A DNA stretch of 64,000 nucleotides from Silene conica (lineage: Eukaryota; Streptophyta; Magnoliopsida; Caryophyllales; Caryophyllaceae), in the NCBI GenBank assembly GCA_029255685.2, contig CM055317.2, positions 74,823,460 through 74,887,459 of the forward strand, read 5' to 3'. The notes below the pieces were generated by a model. That model saw only the letters and a list, made by a program, of their open reading frames with translations. It had not been told where the DNA came from and ran no database searches. This document shows, one piece after another, positions 43,822 through 57,195 of this stretch. Numbering within the stretch: position 1 is the stretch's first letter; each line of letters begins with the position of its first letter. Both the position numbers and the translations under genes were made by a program.

Positions 43822-44950
43822 CTTCTTCCTCCCGACATTTTATTTTGGTGGCCTACTAAAGATGGCTGTTATTTGGTAAAGTCGGGTTATTGGCTTGGGA
43901 TGGGTCCTCACCTTCAGTTTGGGGTATCGGCGGTTCCGGGAGTGGAAGCAAAAGTTTGGAAAATGCTATGGATGTTGCCCGTTCCACCAAAGCTTATACA
44001 TTTTTTTATGGAGAGCATGTAATGGTACCCTTGCGGTACGCGTGAGTTTGTGCCGACGCCATTGCTGCCCATCGAGTATCTGTGAGTTTTGTGGGGAGGA
44101 CGATGAGTCGGAATTACACGCATTGGTGTTATGTCCTTGGGCACAATCTTTTTGGCTGTCGAGTGAGGCTGCGGACATCATTCGTACTGCCCCTGCTATG
44201 GGCTTTGCTGCTTGGTTTTGCTGGTGTATGGAACGTGTGGACAGGGAGGGTAGGTGTCTGTTCTTGGCCCGGCTTTGGGCCCTTTGGTCCATTCGTAATT
44301 CGAGAATTTTCGAAGAACCGCCCCGGTCACCAGAGGTTGTCATTATGGGATTCATTAAACTGGTGCAAGATTATCAAGGATGGCGAAAGGGGTCGGGGAT
44401 TGCCTCTCCCTCTGTTGGGCTGTTGGGGTCTATTTCGTGGTCACCTCCTCCTCGACACTTAATTAAGCTTAATACGGATGCGGCAGTTATGGATGACGGG
44501 ACCATAGGACTGGGCGTGGGGGGTCGGGACTGGCAGGGTACGGTTGTGTTGGTGGCGGGCAGTAGGGTCAGGGGAGGCTGGACAGTTGAGATGGCAGAGG
44601 CAAAGGCCATGGCCTTCGGTTTGGAAGAGGTGCGGGATATGGGGTTTGTGCACGTGGTTTTAGAATCCGACGCGATTACGGTCGTGCGTGCTGCGCAGAA
44701 ATGTTCAGTAAATCGAAGTCCTTTTGATTTGTGTATTTAGGAAGTTTGCCATATTGCTCTTTCGATCGATTGTACTGGTTATGTTCATGTTCGACGCGAA
44801 GGGAATACCGTAGCCCATTGGTGTGCTCGTTTATGTAGGAACGTTGGAGAGCAGATTGTATTTGTTAACAATTTCCCCGAGTCCGTTCTTCATCTGGCGG
44901 AACTCGATTTGTTTTAATATAAGTTTTCTTTTTCCTTGCAAAAAAAAAAA

Positions 44951-45368
44951 ATACATGTAGTGTAGTTAGGATACATTTAATAGTAGTTAATAGCTTTTAA
45001 CAATTCCTACGCCCAATTCCCTACATTGCTTTTAATAAATACATTTAGTGTAGTAAAGATACATTTAATAGTAGCTAATAACTTTTAACAATTCCTACGC
45101 TCAATTCCACCTACATTGCTTTTAATAAATACATTTAGTATAGTTAGGATACATTTAATAGTAGTTAATAGCTTTTAACAATTCATACTACAATTCCCTA
45201 CGCTCAATTCTTTACATTTATTGTTGCTAAAAATTACACGCCATCAAATTACAACTAATTTATTGTTGCCAAATAAATGTCACTGCATAAAAATGTTGTT
45301 GCCAAATGAATGTCACTGCATAAAATTTATAGTGTAGTAAAATTTATAGAGTCAATGCTATTACAACT
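44951..45368. repeat. Harbinger spacer, part 2 of copy 3
   Basis: Sequence resumes with the second copy of the LINE target duplication (44951-44966), then completes the 88-bp tandem units, and stops at the target duplication CAACT (45364-45368) of copia C. Confidence 0.78.
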
Positions 45369-46359
45369 TGTTGGGGCTGGTGTCCTTGACAATTAAGTAC
45401 AATGACTTATTAAATCTCTTTATGGATCACAAGGGCATACTTCAGTATTATTATCAGTTGATCCACGTTTATCAATAACGGTTGGCTTGCTAGATAAGTT
45501 TGACGTTATTGTCATACGGATGGTGGTGATCAACTGGTCCCTATACGTCACACCTATAGGACACGTTTGAGAGATGTGAAGGTATGAAAATACAGTCACA
45601 TTTATGCCGGATACGACTAAACAGTTAGTCAGAGGTATTGACTATTAAATTAGTCAATAAGATGTTGAGATGATTATTTAATACGGATTAAATAATTTTA
45701 GCTAATACGGATTACATGATTAATTCGTAAAATTAAATATAAACGGTTATATTTAATTAAATATTGTATTCGCGTATTAATATAAACAGTTATATTAATT
45801 TGGGTAATTATACAATATCGTATTTTGTCAGACCATTATTAATATATCGACTGTATTAATAACTGAAAACATATTACGATTTATAAATAAAACCCGCGAA
45901 TTATATTTTAGCAATTGGGTCGAATCACGCATTGGAATAAGGTAAGAGTGGGAAGCCCACTCCTACCCGACATCCAATTCGGCCGTGTACTACATAAGGA
46001 GAGGGACTCTCCTTATGTCAAACACTCTTGTTTCACTGTTTAAACAAATCTCAAGAAAATTAGGGTTTGAGAGCATTCTTCTCCCATAACCCAGATCTCA
46101 CATCTAAAACTCAAAAGGCTCTCCCGATATTGCAAGGCAGTTGGAGAGGATTTCTAGCACACGCGGCAACGTCTCAATCTAAGTCTTGGGTGCAAGTTAT
46201 AGGAGGGAATTTGTGTTAATTCCTGTTCTTAGGCCTTTCGCACAAGGACTAAAGGTTGTACTCTTATTCGTATCTTTTTAATCTTATGACTATATACACG
46301 ACTGTAACTTTCATTATAATCCTGCAACTATAGGGCGAATACACGTTTGATTCCCCACA
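45369..46359 (+). repeat. 5' LTR of copia C
   Basis: This 991-bp LTR runs TGTTGGGG...CCCCACA. The inverted repeat with 12-bp arms is at 45992-46018. A TATAAATAAAACC-like promoter element lies near 45880-45895. Confidence 0.93.
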
Positions 46360-46361
46360 AG

Positions 46362-46373
46362 TGGTATCAGAGC
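46362..46373 (+). promoter_or_regulatory. Primer binding site, initiator-Met tRNA (copia C)
   Basis: TGGTATCAGAGC lies two bases after the 5' LTR. Confidence 0.95.
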
Positions 46374-48081
46374 CTATGACCATGAAATTTTACAATTGTG
46401 TTTTTCGTAAGATTTAAAAATTTTGAAAATTCGATGCATTCTGCCTCGACACTCGATCGAGTGTCCTCGTACCAGGCTTCATGCGTGTGGTTTTTGGGTT
46501 GTAATCGATCTTGTTTTCGATTCTTATTTGCATATTGTTAATTAATCGATATTTTTAGCAATATGTGAATCTTTTGTTGTTGTTTATTTATGATTTACAC
46601 GTTTTAAATCCAAGATATAAACTTGTTTTGATTTCCAAAGTGCAGCGTTTGCGTTTTAACGAGTCACTCGATCGAGCCCCTGCTGCAATCGATCGAGTGA
46701 CACTGATACTCGATCGAGTGCCCCTGTTGCTCGGTCGAGTGCTCATCTTTCAGGCTTTCTTTTTCGAAAATAACTTGTTTCTTATTTTCACATGGCCTAA
46801 AATAATATACTGTATACGGAAATATTATATTATTTTTGTGAAACGGTTCACCCTCGTTTGATACATATTGTTTTAAAACAGTTTAAAATAATGGATTATA
46901 TGTTTATTAAAATTGGTGATTAAAGCGGTATAGTCACATAATTTTAATCTTAAAAGGTGGTTTGGTAAAAATTTATTAATCATAATAAGAGTATTATGTC
47001 ATGTATGAATTTTTAATTTAGTTGATGCATTTTATTTATCGTCTTGTGAATGCCTTGTGAATGCTTTCAATAACGTATATAATTTTGCAAACGGTTGTTT
47101 CTTAGTGTGGCCTTAGAAGATTGTGTCACCGTAATGATGGGACACAGTCTTGCTTGTAATTTTGAGATCTTGAATCTCCGTTTTGGGATTTTGCCATGTA
47201 ATTACTTTTGCATTTAAATTAGAATGTAAATAGGTTATATTTGTAATTTAAATTAGTAATTTTGTGAAGACCAAAGACGGAGACCGGATGCTCACTCCCG
47301 CTGCAAGACCAAGATGGAACATCAAGACAAGCTTCTAGGGTCCAACGATGGATTCCAAGTTGTTTTATGTTTATTTTGGTAGGATAGGCCACACTAGGAT
47401 TTTTATTTACGTTTATTGCATTTATCTTTATGCTTTCATCGATAATAGCTTGCATCATATTCCGCCTAAAAACCAAACCACCTATAACATGCCTGAAAAC
47501 TGACTCATGTAGAGGTTACGCGTTAGTTTTCTGTGACAATACAGATGTCACGTGTCACATGTAAAGCCATCACTTTATTTAATTCATTCACGTATATGCT
47601 AGTTTTTAGTTCACTTAAATATGAATAAATAAAAGTTGATGGGGTCTTCCTCGTATAACCAAAAATTGGGATTAGTCTTTATAAATCAGCCTCCCATGAA
47701 TCCCTTCTTCGTCGGTAGGCATAATATGACCCCTTCTACGTCGGGTAAGTGGGAACAGATGATTTATTTTATCTCAACATCATGGTCACTCGATACTATC
47801 TAGCGACTGAGATGGACTAATAGATAGGATATACAGAAATCTATCGACCAAGAGTTCCAACGGTGGAATTAGCCAAACTGTGGGCTTATCAATATACGGA
47901 AATTGAGTCTTGGGATCGTTTATATAATTCTTGAGGGAGATCAATTATATAAATGCATGAGTCTACGAGTTTAAATTCAATTTAATATAGACTTAAATCA
48001 CAACAATAAGTTGTTTATATGGTTTTGTTTTATCTTCTTTTTCAGTGTAGAACACGTTCATTAAAACTGCTGTATAACTAA
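46374..48081 (+). other. 5' leader of copia C with CACTCGATCGAGTG palindromes
   Basis: There is one palindrome at 46450-46463 and four, partly decayed, at about 46665-46742 with ~21-bp spacing. The last reads CTCGGTCGAG, a hybrid of the two motif types. The rest aligns with the leaders of A and B and is non-coding. Confidence 0.8.
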
Positions 48082-51000
48082 ATGGCTTGTGAAGACCCAA
48101 TGCCAAGTGCCAAGCTAGCACGTGAATCTTGGCTAAAAGCCTTCATGGACTCCATGAATCAGTCTACTAGACTGAGAAATGATGGGTCAAACTTCTCTGA
48201 CTGGGAGGCAGCACTACGGAATGCTGCCATTGCTGACGGAAAGCTTAAGTATTTAACTGAGCCCATTCCGGCACACCCAGGAACTGGAGCTAGAGCCAAC
48301 GAAGTTCACGCTCATAGCGACTTCGTCATGGAAGCGGGTGCGATAAAGAACGTACTCATCTATGCAATGGAATCAAATTTGCAAAGACGCTTCATATACC
48401 ATGGTGCAAACAAGATTTTCACCACGCTCACTAACGAATTCTCGAAAGCTCCGAGAATCGTTTCTTATGAGCATACCTGTCGCTTCTTTGAGGCGAAACT
48501 CCAGAAGGGCCAAGCTGTTAGCCCACATATTCTCAACATGATTGAGAATATCGAGAAACTGGAGACCCTGAACTGCAAGATCAGTGAGAACATAATCGTT
48601 GATCGAATGCTTCATTCGCTTCATGATGGGTTCGCCCTCTTTAGGGCCAACTACTACATGAACGACATGAAGAAGACTCCTCATGAGCTCCACTCCCTTC
48701 TCGTACAGACTGAGAAGGATCTGAAATTAAGTGGGAGCATGAAGCAGGATGTTCTCATGATCTCCAGTAAGGGAAAGGGTAAAGGGAAGGCTAAAGCTCA
48801 GGGCGACCTAGCAGTAGGTAAGCCCAGGTTCAAGAAACCAGGATTTACTAAGAGTGGGCCAGGTGAGTCGAGCAACTCACAGGGCAAGACAAAGAGCAAG
48901 GATACTAGCATGGAATGCCACCACTGCCACAAGACTGGGCATTGGAGGCGCTCATGCCCCGTGTATCGCGAGGACATTAAGGCAGGCCGCGTTACTCCTG
49001 TTGGTATGTCTTCTTCTTCTTTTATTCACATGATTGAGATTAACCATGCAAGTTGCGGAACTTGGGTACTTGATACTGGTTGTGGTTCTCATCTATGTAA
49101 TCATGTGCAGGGCCTCCGAAACCAAGAACCCCTAATCAAGGGTGAGGTAGACCTGCGTGTCGGGAATGGAGCACGCGTTGCTGCAGTCTCGAAGGGAACA
49201 TACGTAATCCAGCTTCCAAGTGGATTCGAGTTATTTTTATATAACTGTTATTATGTTCCTAGTTTGTCCAAAAACATTATTTCAGTTTCTGCACTTGACA
49301 AACTCGGTTTGTCATTTGTAATAGAGAATAATAGCTGTATTTTCTCCTTACACAATATGATTTATGGCAAGGCAGTTTCCATAAATGGAATTTATGTTTT
49401 AGATCAAACTACCGAGATATTACATGTGAATAACAAGAGATTAAAGGTAGGTGACAAAGATCAAACTTACCTATGGCATTGTCGTATGGGACACATAAAT
49501 GAGAAACGCGTAAAACAGCTCATACAGAATGGAGCAATATCGCCCTTTGATTTCGAATCATATGGCACGTGTGAATCATGTCTCATCGGCAAAATGACTC
49601 GTATTTCCTTCAAAGGTGTTGGAATGCGCGCTGCCGACCTATTAGGACTCATACATACGGACGTATGTGGCCCTATGTCGATCAACGCACGAGAAGGCTA
49701 TAGGTATTTCATCACTTTCACGGATGATTTGAGTAGATATGGCTATGTCTACTTGATGAAAAATAAAAGTGAATCCTTTGACAAGTTCAAAGAATACCAG
49801 AATCGGGTACAGAACCAGCTGGGTAGAAAGATTAAAGCACTACGTTCGGATCGTGGTGGTGAGTATCTTTCACACGAGTTTGATCAACACCTTAAAGACT
49901 GTGGCATCGTGCTACAGTTGACTCCACCTGGAACACCACAATTAAATGGTGTGTCCGAACGGAGAAATCGAACTCTACTTGATATGGTTCGATCCATGAT
50001 GAGTCACACCGTTGTGCCTGATTCATTGTGGGGCTATGCTCTTTTGTCAGCCGCTCTAATACTTAACCGAAGTCCGTCTAAAGCTGTTGACAAGACTCCA
50101 TACGAATTATGGAAGGAAACGGTCCCTAACTTGTCCTTTATTCGGGTTTGGGGCTGCGAGGCTTATGTCAAGTGGAGACACGAGGATAAGCTCGGCCCGC
50201 GATCGGTCAAGACATACTTTATAGGCTACCTAAAGGGAACTTTTGGTCATTACTTCTACTCGCCAACCGAACAACGTGTTTTTGTTGCGGCTAGTGCGAC
50301 GTTCTTAGAGAAGGAATTTCTCGAGAACAAGTCGAGTAATAGAACCTTCGAGTTATCGGAGGTTCAAGAACCAACTGCCGAGCAACCATTGGAGGAAACA
50401 GTTCCTTCAACCGAGGCTGCGGTAGATATTCCTGAGGAACCTAGGAGGTCGAGAAGAGTCTCTATTCCTCCGGACAGATACATTGGTATGGTCGAGGAAC
50501 ATGATAAAGATGACGTCTTACTCCTAGTGGGTAACGAACCCACAACCTATAAAGGTGCCATGACCAGTTCTGACTCACAGCTATGGCTAGAAGCCATGCA
50601 ATCCGAGATGGACTCCATGTATGAGAACAACGTGTGGGATCTTGTGGACCTACCTGCAAAGGTACGTCCCCTTCAATGCAAATGGCTTTACAAGATAAAG
50701 CATGCCGTGGAAGGACAACAAGATATCCACAAGGCAAGACTAGTTGCTAAAGGTTTCACCCAAGTGTCAGGCTTGCACTACGATGAGATCTTTGCACCCG
50801 TAGTCATGCTACGTTCCATTCGGATTATCTTAGCGATCGCCGCATTTCATGACTATGAAATATGGCAAATAGACGTTAAAACCGCCTTCTTAAACGGTTA
50901 TTTGGAGGAAGAGTTGTACATGGTACAACCTGAGGGTTTTATTGATCCAGCACATCCTAAGAAAGTTTGCAAGCTTAAGCGTTCCATCTATGGACTTAAG

Positions 51001-52113
51001 CAAGCATCGCGGAGTTGGAATCATCGCTTCGACCAAGTGATAAAAGAGAATGGATTCATTCGATCAGTCGAGGAACCATGTCTCTATATCAAGTCGAGTG
51101 GGAGCAAGATTGTATTCCTAGTACTGTATGTCGACGACATACTCTTGATTGGGAATGACATACCTCTCTTATCTTCGGTTAAAGCATGGTTGAAAAACCA
51201 TTTCCAGATGAAAGATCTGGGAGAGGCACAAAGAATTTTGGGCATCCGTATCTACAGGGATAGATCACGACGGATGTTGTCTCTCAGTCAGGAGTCTTAT
51301 ATCGATAAGATTCTAGATAGATTCAGCATGACGAACTCCAAGAAAGGGTTCCTTCCTATGACTCCTGGGCTTCACTTGAGCAAGACTCAAGAAGCTAAGT
51401 CATTGGAAGAGAAACAACGCATGAGTCGGATTCCTTATGCTTCGGCAATAGGATCAATCATGTATGCCATGATATGCACACGTCCAGACGTTGCATATGC
51501 ATTGAGTATGACTATTCGATTCCAAGATCATCCAGGTGAACAACACTGGATGGCCGTGAAAAACATTCTTAAGTACCTACGGAGGACTAAAGATTGGGGA
51601 TTGACTTACGGAGGCGACTCGACGCTCTGCGCCACGGGTTACGCAGATGCTAGCTTCCAAACGGATCGAGATGACTCGAAATCTCAGTCTGGATTCGTTT
51701 TTACTCTTAATGGCGCTGCTGTCAGATGGAAAAGTTCTAAACAGAGTGTTACAGCAGATTCTACGACTGAGTCCGAGTACTATACCGCCTCAGAAGCAGC
51801 TAAGGAAGCAATATGGATGCGTCAATTCTTATAAGGACTATCAGTAGTGCCTAGTTCGAATGACCCAATCACCGTTTATTGTGATAATAAAGGTGCCATC
51901 TTCCAAGCTAAGGAGCATAAGTCTAGCAACAAGGCTAGACATGTACAACGGAAAGCTCATCTAATCAGAGATTACGTGGAGCAAAAGGAGATTTTCATTA
52001 ATAAGATCGCTACGGATGACAACATAGCTGATCCTCTCACAAAAGCATTACCACGTGATAAGCATGAAGGGCACATTCATTCCATGGGAATTGGATGTGT
52101 TCCTAAGTTGTAG
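48082..52113 (+). pseudogene. Ty1/copia gag-pol polyprotein with one nonsense codon (element C)
   Basis: The frame is collinear with A and B over all 1343 codons and keeps every catalytic residue. CAA is changed to TAA at 51832-51834 (codon 1251), removing the last ~92 residues including RNase H residue D1268. The frame is open again to the normal stop at 52113. Substitutions include G3C near the start. Probably inactive alone, but its RNA could be packaged by proteins from A or B. Confidence 0.95.
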
Positions 52114-52975
52114 TACTCTTTAATGAATTCATGTAATAATTCATTTTCTCGTGTACTCTATTCAACCTTATTGTTATGATATATAATGTTTTGTTTTTCA
52201 TGTGGAATTGTACGCCAATTTTGAACACCACAAAGTGAACTGATTAACATTACATCGTTTTGGTCCTTGATTACCCACTTGAGCTGATAACTCAGGTAAT
52301 CATTTTGTGACGTTGGTTGATGGTGGGTTCAACGAGCCATAAGTCACGCGGCTGACTGACCAATCACAAAGGCGAGTTATACGGATATCTCGTAGGACAC
52401 CCCGTGACAGCGTTATGGAGTCCTAAATGTTTTATAACATTGGGTGCCAGGTCGTGGATAGGACCTCCATAGTGTTCCTTAGAGTCGAGTCTTTTGACTT
52501 TCACCTGTCTCTTGAGATTAAGGCAGATTTTGGGTAACTTTGGTTTCTTTCCCACGGTCACCGTAACAGGGGCCAAGAGGATTTTTTCTGGGTTATTTCA
52601 TGCTGCGCGATATCGGCAGGATTCGAGTTGAGGGAAATATCCAAACCCTTATCAGGATTTTATCATTTCTCAGGGCCACTCGAGGAGTAGTAACTGAAAT
52701 GCATGGCCATGCTCGAATACAGATTCGTTTTATCAGTTAAGTTACTCTCTAGTTGGGGAAACCACTCTTGATACAGATCGCTTGTGAGATACGACCTTTG
52801 CGAATGCGGATTTGCAAATTGTCTTACATTGAGTGGGAGAAATTTTAAAAGGATATGAGAATCGGTTATCGCACCTACACTTGTACAGACAAGTGGGAGT
52901 TTGTTGGAGCTTGTGTCCTCCACATGTAGTGTGATAACGTCATTGCACATACCCTTGTACGGACAAGTGGGAGAT
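52114..52975 (+). other. 3' non-coding region of copia C with both polypurine tracts
   Basis: The upstream tract AAGTGGGAGTT ends at 52901; the 74-bp pseudo-LTR start is 52902-52975; the downstream tract AAGTGGGAGAT ends at 52975, directly before the LTR start used here. No gene. Confidence 0.75.
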
Positions 52976-53630
52976 TGTTGGGGCTGGTGTCCTTGACAAT
53001 TAAGTACAATGACTTATTAAATCTCTTTAAGGATCACAAGGGCATACTTCAGTATTATTATCAGTTGATCCACGTTTATCAATAACGGTTGGCTTGCTAG
53101 ATAAGTTTGACGTTATTGTCATACGGATGGCGGTGATCAACTGGTCCCTATACGTCACACCTATAGGACACGTTTGAGAGATGTGAAGGTATGAAAATAC
53201 AGTCACATTTATGCCGGATACGACTAAACAGTTAGTCAGAAGTATTGACTATTAAATTAGTCAATAAGATGTTGAGATGATTATTTAATACGGATTAAAT
53301 AATTTTAGCTAATACGGATTACATGATTAATTCGTAAAATTAAATATAAACGGTTATATTTAATTAAATATTGTATTCGCGTAGTAATATAAACAGTTAT
53401 ATTAATTTGGGTAATTATACAATATCGTATTTTGTCAGACCATTATTAATATATAGACTGTATTAATAACTGATAACATGTTACGATTTATAAATAAAAC
53501 CCGCGAATTATATTTTAGCAATTGGGTCGAATCACGCATTGGAATAAGGTAAGAGTGGGAAGCCCACTCCTACCCAAAATCCAATTCGGCCGTGTACTAC
53601 ATAAGGAGAGGGACTCTCCTTATGTCAAAC
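52976..53630 (+). repeat. 3' LTR of copia C, first part
   Basis: This is the first 655 bp of the LTR. It ends with the 12-bp-armed inverted repeat (53599-53625) and CAAAC (53626-53630), the target duplication of the gag-pro element. The LTR resumes at 61769. Confidence 0.93.
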
Positions 53631-55183
53631 TGATGCCCGTCGTTGAGGGTACCAAAGATAAAATTTATAATTCCTAACTTTAACAATAGATAGTGAAAGT
53701 CAGGGTCGAACCACAAGGAGGTGGGGAATGTTTATTGTTTGATGTGAATGTTTAAAGTAACAATTTTGGGGGTTTGATTGATTGATTACTATATCTAAGG
53801 CAAAGATTAAAATAAAACAAATAATAAAAGATGAGAATAAAATATAAAAAGGGATGCTAGGATGTTTGGGTAATAAATAGCTAAGGTAATATAAATCCTA
53901 AGGTCAACATGTATTGCAGTCGCGTAAGAGGGTGTAACATATCTTTTTAAGTCTATGCTACCTAATAGCTCCTTTCGGCCTATGCTATTAGTGCCTAGGT
54001 CTCACAATTATTGGGTGTCAACAATAAGGGTGATTCCTAAATCTCAGGTCACATACCTTTCAGCCTTGAGTAACCTATCCGTCTTAAGGTGTAAACCAAT
54101 GCCCTTCCCGTATTTTTCAATCTTGGGTAGGTCATTACTAACATCCTACAAGTCTCCTTATGGTCTCATTGCAGGATATTATAATTGACAAGAAAAGACG
54201 AAATAAGAATACATACGCGGGTGGTCGACCGACCAGCTACTCCAGTCGGCCGACCACGACCTCGGTCGACCGACCAGCTATTCCAGTCGGCCGACCGTGG
54301 TCCTGCTACAAGTCGGTCTTTCGAATTTTATTTACCTACGCATATTCATCCCCTACATCCTAACATATGAAGATTAGCTACTCATGGTTGTTAAGACGAT
54401 TATGAAAACGGGGTTAAACATGGTAAACATAATAAATAATCTAAGCATGCAAGATTCAATAAAGCTTGGGATTTCTATCTTAATTGAATGCAAAGGTAAT
54501 AAGAACAATAATAAAAACTAGATTAAAGAGTAATTACCACAATTGGAATTAAGGCAGAACGGAATAAACTTTATTGAATGCTTGAGAATTCTCTGAAGAA
54601 GATAAAAGATGAACTAGATGGTAAAAGATTGAATAAAAGATCCTAAAGTATGATAATAGATATCAAGCATACATAACCCTAATCACAAGATTTGTTTATA
54701 TAGGGTATAAAACTAAGAGTTTCCTAAAAGCTCTAATTCTACTTTATTTCCGAAAAGAATCGTCTGGGCTTCTGCTGAGGTCGGTCGACCTACTATGTGG
54801 GTCGGTCGACCGCTTCTTTCTGGGCTTCTTTTATTTTTGGCCTTCCTTGAGATTTTGGGCTTTATTAAAGTTCAGGCCTGGTCGGCCGACCCGTTTAGCT
54901 GGTCGGTCGACCGCCTCCGTACGGAAATCTTCGGATTTCTTCTTGTTTTGACTTTTGGCACTTGACTTTGACTCCAATTGACTTTCTATTTGTTCCTTAA
55001 TTAAGCAAAAGACTTGAGGATATGGATTTGGTGCTAAATCGTCTCTTTTCCGCATAAATCTGCAAAAGTGCATAAAAATACGAAAGTACACGATTGTTGG
55101 GAAATAAAGGCTAAAACATAGTAAATGAGCGACCAAATACGTGTAAAAATAGATGTAAAACATCATAAAATAGACACGTATCA
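53631..55183 (-). repeat. 3' LTR of the gag-pro element
   Basis: This 1553-bp repeat carries two palindrome clusters, four GTCGACC-type units at about 54222-54296 and four at about 54778-54912. The element-strand polypurine region (GGTTTGGGGAATT) lies just outside, complement 55184-55197. Confidence 0.95.
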
Positions 55184-57195
55184 AATTCCCCAAACCAAAC
55201 CCTTGCTTGCCCTCAAGCAAGAAGTAGACTCGATCCTAACTAATGGAACGATTTCAATCTTAGAGCGAAATTTACATGTCAGCCTAGACCAATGCCAAGT
55301 ACAAAATGAGAAAGTATTTAAATCATGCAAACGAGTTATGGGGTCGTCAAACTTGCAAACATAAAGACTATAGAGACTTATACCATGGACTCTCGCGGTA
55401 CGCTCGAGACACTCATGAAGCAAAGGGTGAGTATGTGTAAAAGATAGAAAGAAGTAATTTGTCATGACACTCACCTAACTGCGACCCATGAAAACATGCC
55501 TGCAATCTAACATGAACAAAAATTCTAAAACTTTGTATAACAAACCCATTAAGTGACTCGGATACGTGCAATTGAGGTAATGAAAGATATGTGAGGTAAA
55601 GGGTAAAAAGTGGTTAAGATGTTTTTGGATTTGTGGGGTTAGTAGCCAAGCTAGTAGAAACCGTTTCCCAACAACATAATTCACAACTTTCGATATTAAG
55701 AAGGTGCTCTTTTTGTGGCACAACTCTCACATTGAATATAAGAAAGGACTCCCAAATATTTTGAATGAGGTACGGGAGTGATAACATATAAAAGAAAGGG
55801 ATTTTTGGAACGAATTTTTTTCTGATGATGCCAGGTGGTCGGCCGACCCAAGAAGGTGGTCGGTCGACTTCATTCCTGTACGTTTTGATTTTTTTTCGTT
55901 TTTCTTTTCTTTCTTTCTTTTTCTGAATTTTTCTGTTCTTTTTCTTTTTTCCTTTCTTGCTTTCTTTCTTTTCTCTTTTTGCTCATGATAGCATACAAAC
56001 CAAGATGCCTCAAAAAATAATCCAAAGACCACAGATACTAGCTTGGAAAGGTAGGCTAAGTATGGGATGTAGTTTTGGGGGAATAAAAAGGCAATTTTGG
56101 CTATGTGAAGCTTATGGGTAAATAAGAGAAAAGGGGATCCCAAATGCACGTATCAAGACTCACAAAACGAGAAAGTAAAACAAGTATATAGCAATTCAAG
56201 TTCATGTTTATGCATATTGATGTAACATGTTCCGAGGGGAGTACTACTCACATCCTAGACAACTGGTTTAAGAATGAAACCAGGAAATAAGCTCTAAACC
56301 TTAGAATGTATAGTAGGTTGCCAAGGTATAAGTCAAGTCTCAAGATATGCAAGTTGACAAAAACTCGTAGATATGCAAAAGACTCTCATACTAAAACAAG
56401 TTGACAAGGCAAGGTAAAGGCATAAACATGTAAGAAAGTAAAATCATCCTTGAAATACTTTCGTTCCGACTCGACCTATATGCTAAAATAAACGTGCATT
56501 TTTTGAGTTTTAATTTTTTTAATTTTTTTGGATTTTTGTATATATAAGGAAAATAAAGAAAAGAACGATGCAAGACAGAAATGCAATAAACGTGTGACAA
56601 AATGCAATGCATGTAACACGAAACCATTCCCCAAACCAACCCGCACAATGTCCCCATTGTGCATTAGCCTAAGTAAAGGTTTCACAAAATTAAAGAAAAG
56701 ATGCAATAAAAAGAAAAACCAAGGAAAAACTGGAAAGAACTCACAGGATTATGAAGCGCATGAGAAAAAACCTCCCCAAACCAGCGTAAGCTGGGAGGTT
56801 TTGGTGGCCAGCAGTGCCACTCAAGTAACCAAGTCAATTTCACGATTTCCAAGGAAGAGAAACGAAGGACCGCAGCGGACAAAAGGTCGACCGACCGATG
56901 TTTCTGGTCGGTCGACCTCCTGTGAACCACAGAAGAATTAGCGATACAGCGACTCTGGTCGACCGACTGATGTTTCTGGTCGGTCGACCCTCTGCTTCCT
57001 GGAGGTCTTCGTTTCTTCGTAAAATCTGAAAAAAACAAGAAAGTACGTGCGCCCAACAATGCGCGAGATGCCAAAAACGATTCTAAAGTCTTAACTACTC
57101 AAACATAAAGGAAAGGATCTAAACTACGAGCAAGCCAAAATAAAAAGTTTCACACAACAAAAATAAATTGTCTTACAAACTGCAACTAAAAACAA
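55184..57195 (-). other. Non-coding 3' third of the gag-pro element
   Basis: This 2-kb stretch stands where reverse transcriptase and integrase would be. I find no pol motifs in any frame. It has palindrome pairs at about 55847-55870 and 56884-56990, and several polypurine-like GGTTTGGGG words on the element strand (complements near 55189, 56632, 56772). A pyrimidine-rich tract lies at about 55880-55980. Confidence 0.75.

Larger units (their letters stand above)
32031..44917 (+). pseudogene. LINE ORF2: endonuclease-reverse transcriptase-RNase H, disrupted
   Basis: It starts 71 bp after ORF1. The endonuclease shows SWNCQGLG, FFGDFNE and SSDHSA. A frameshift near 32495 and a second near 33075, where a conserved linker block also seems deleted, precede the reverse transcriptase (33226-34990: FRPISLCNVVYK, FADD). 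Copia B splits the gene at 34997/43822. After it come a zinc-binding part (ICEFCGEDDESELH), a frameshift in a T-run near 44008, then RNase H (LNTDAA, LESDA) with an in-frame TAG at 44738-44740 and a terminal TAA at 44915-44917. Normally this protein nicks the target and primes reverse transcription there. Confidence 0.9.
30524..44950 (+). mobile_element. Plant L1-type LINE, near full length, split by copia B
   Basis: About 5.6 kb remain after removing copia B and its extra target duplication. It is flanked by a 16-bp target duplication with one mismatch (30508-30523 and 44951-44966) and ends in an A-run just before it. It has ORF1 with a CCHC knuckle, and ORF2 with endonuclease, reverse transcriptase, zinc-binding and RNase H parts. 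The 5' UTR begins with a T-run and is pyrimidine-rich. It has multiple frameshifts and stops, so it is inactive. Confidence 0.93.

Noticed and set aside
43966-44653. Antisense frames across the LINE RNase H region
   Set aside because: Shadows of the ORF2 sense strand, where the conserved motifs are.
53955-54370. Short frames inside the gag-pro LTRs (also 60535-60950)
   Set aside because: LTR sequence; the frames contain the palindrome repeats and no recognisable domain.
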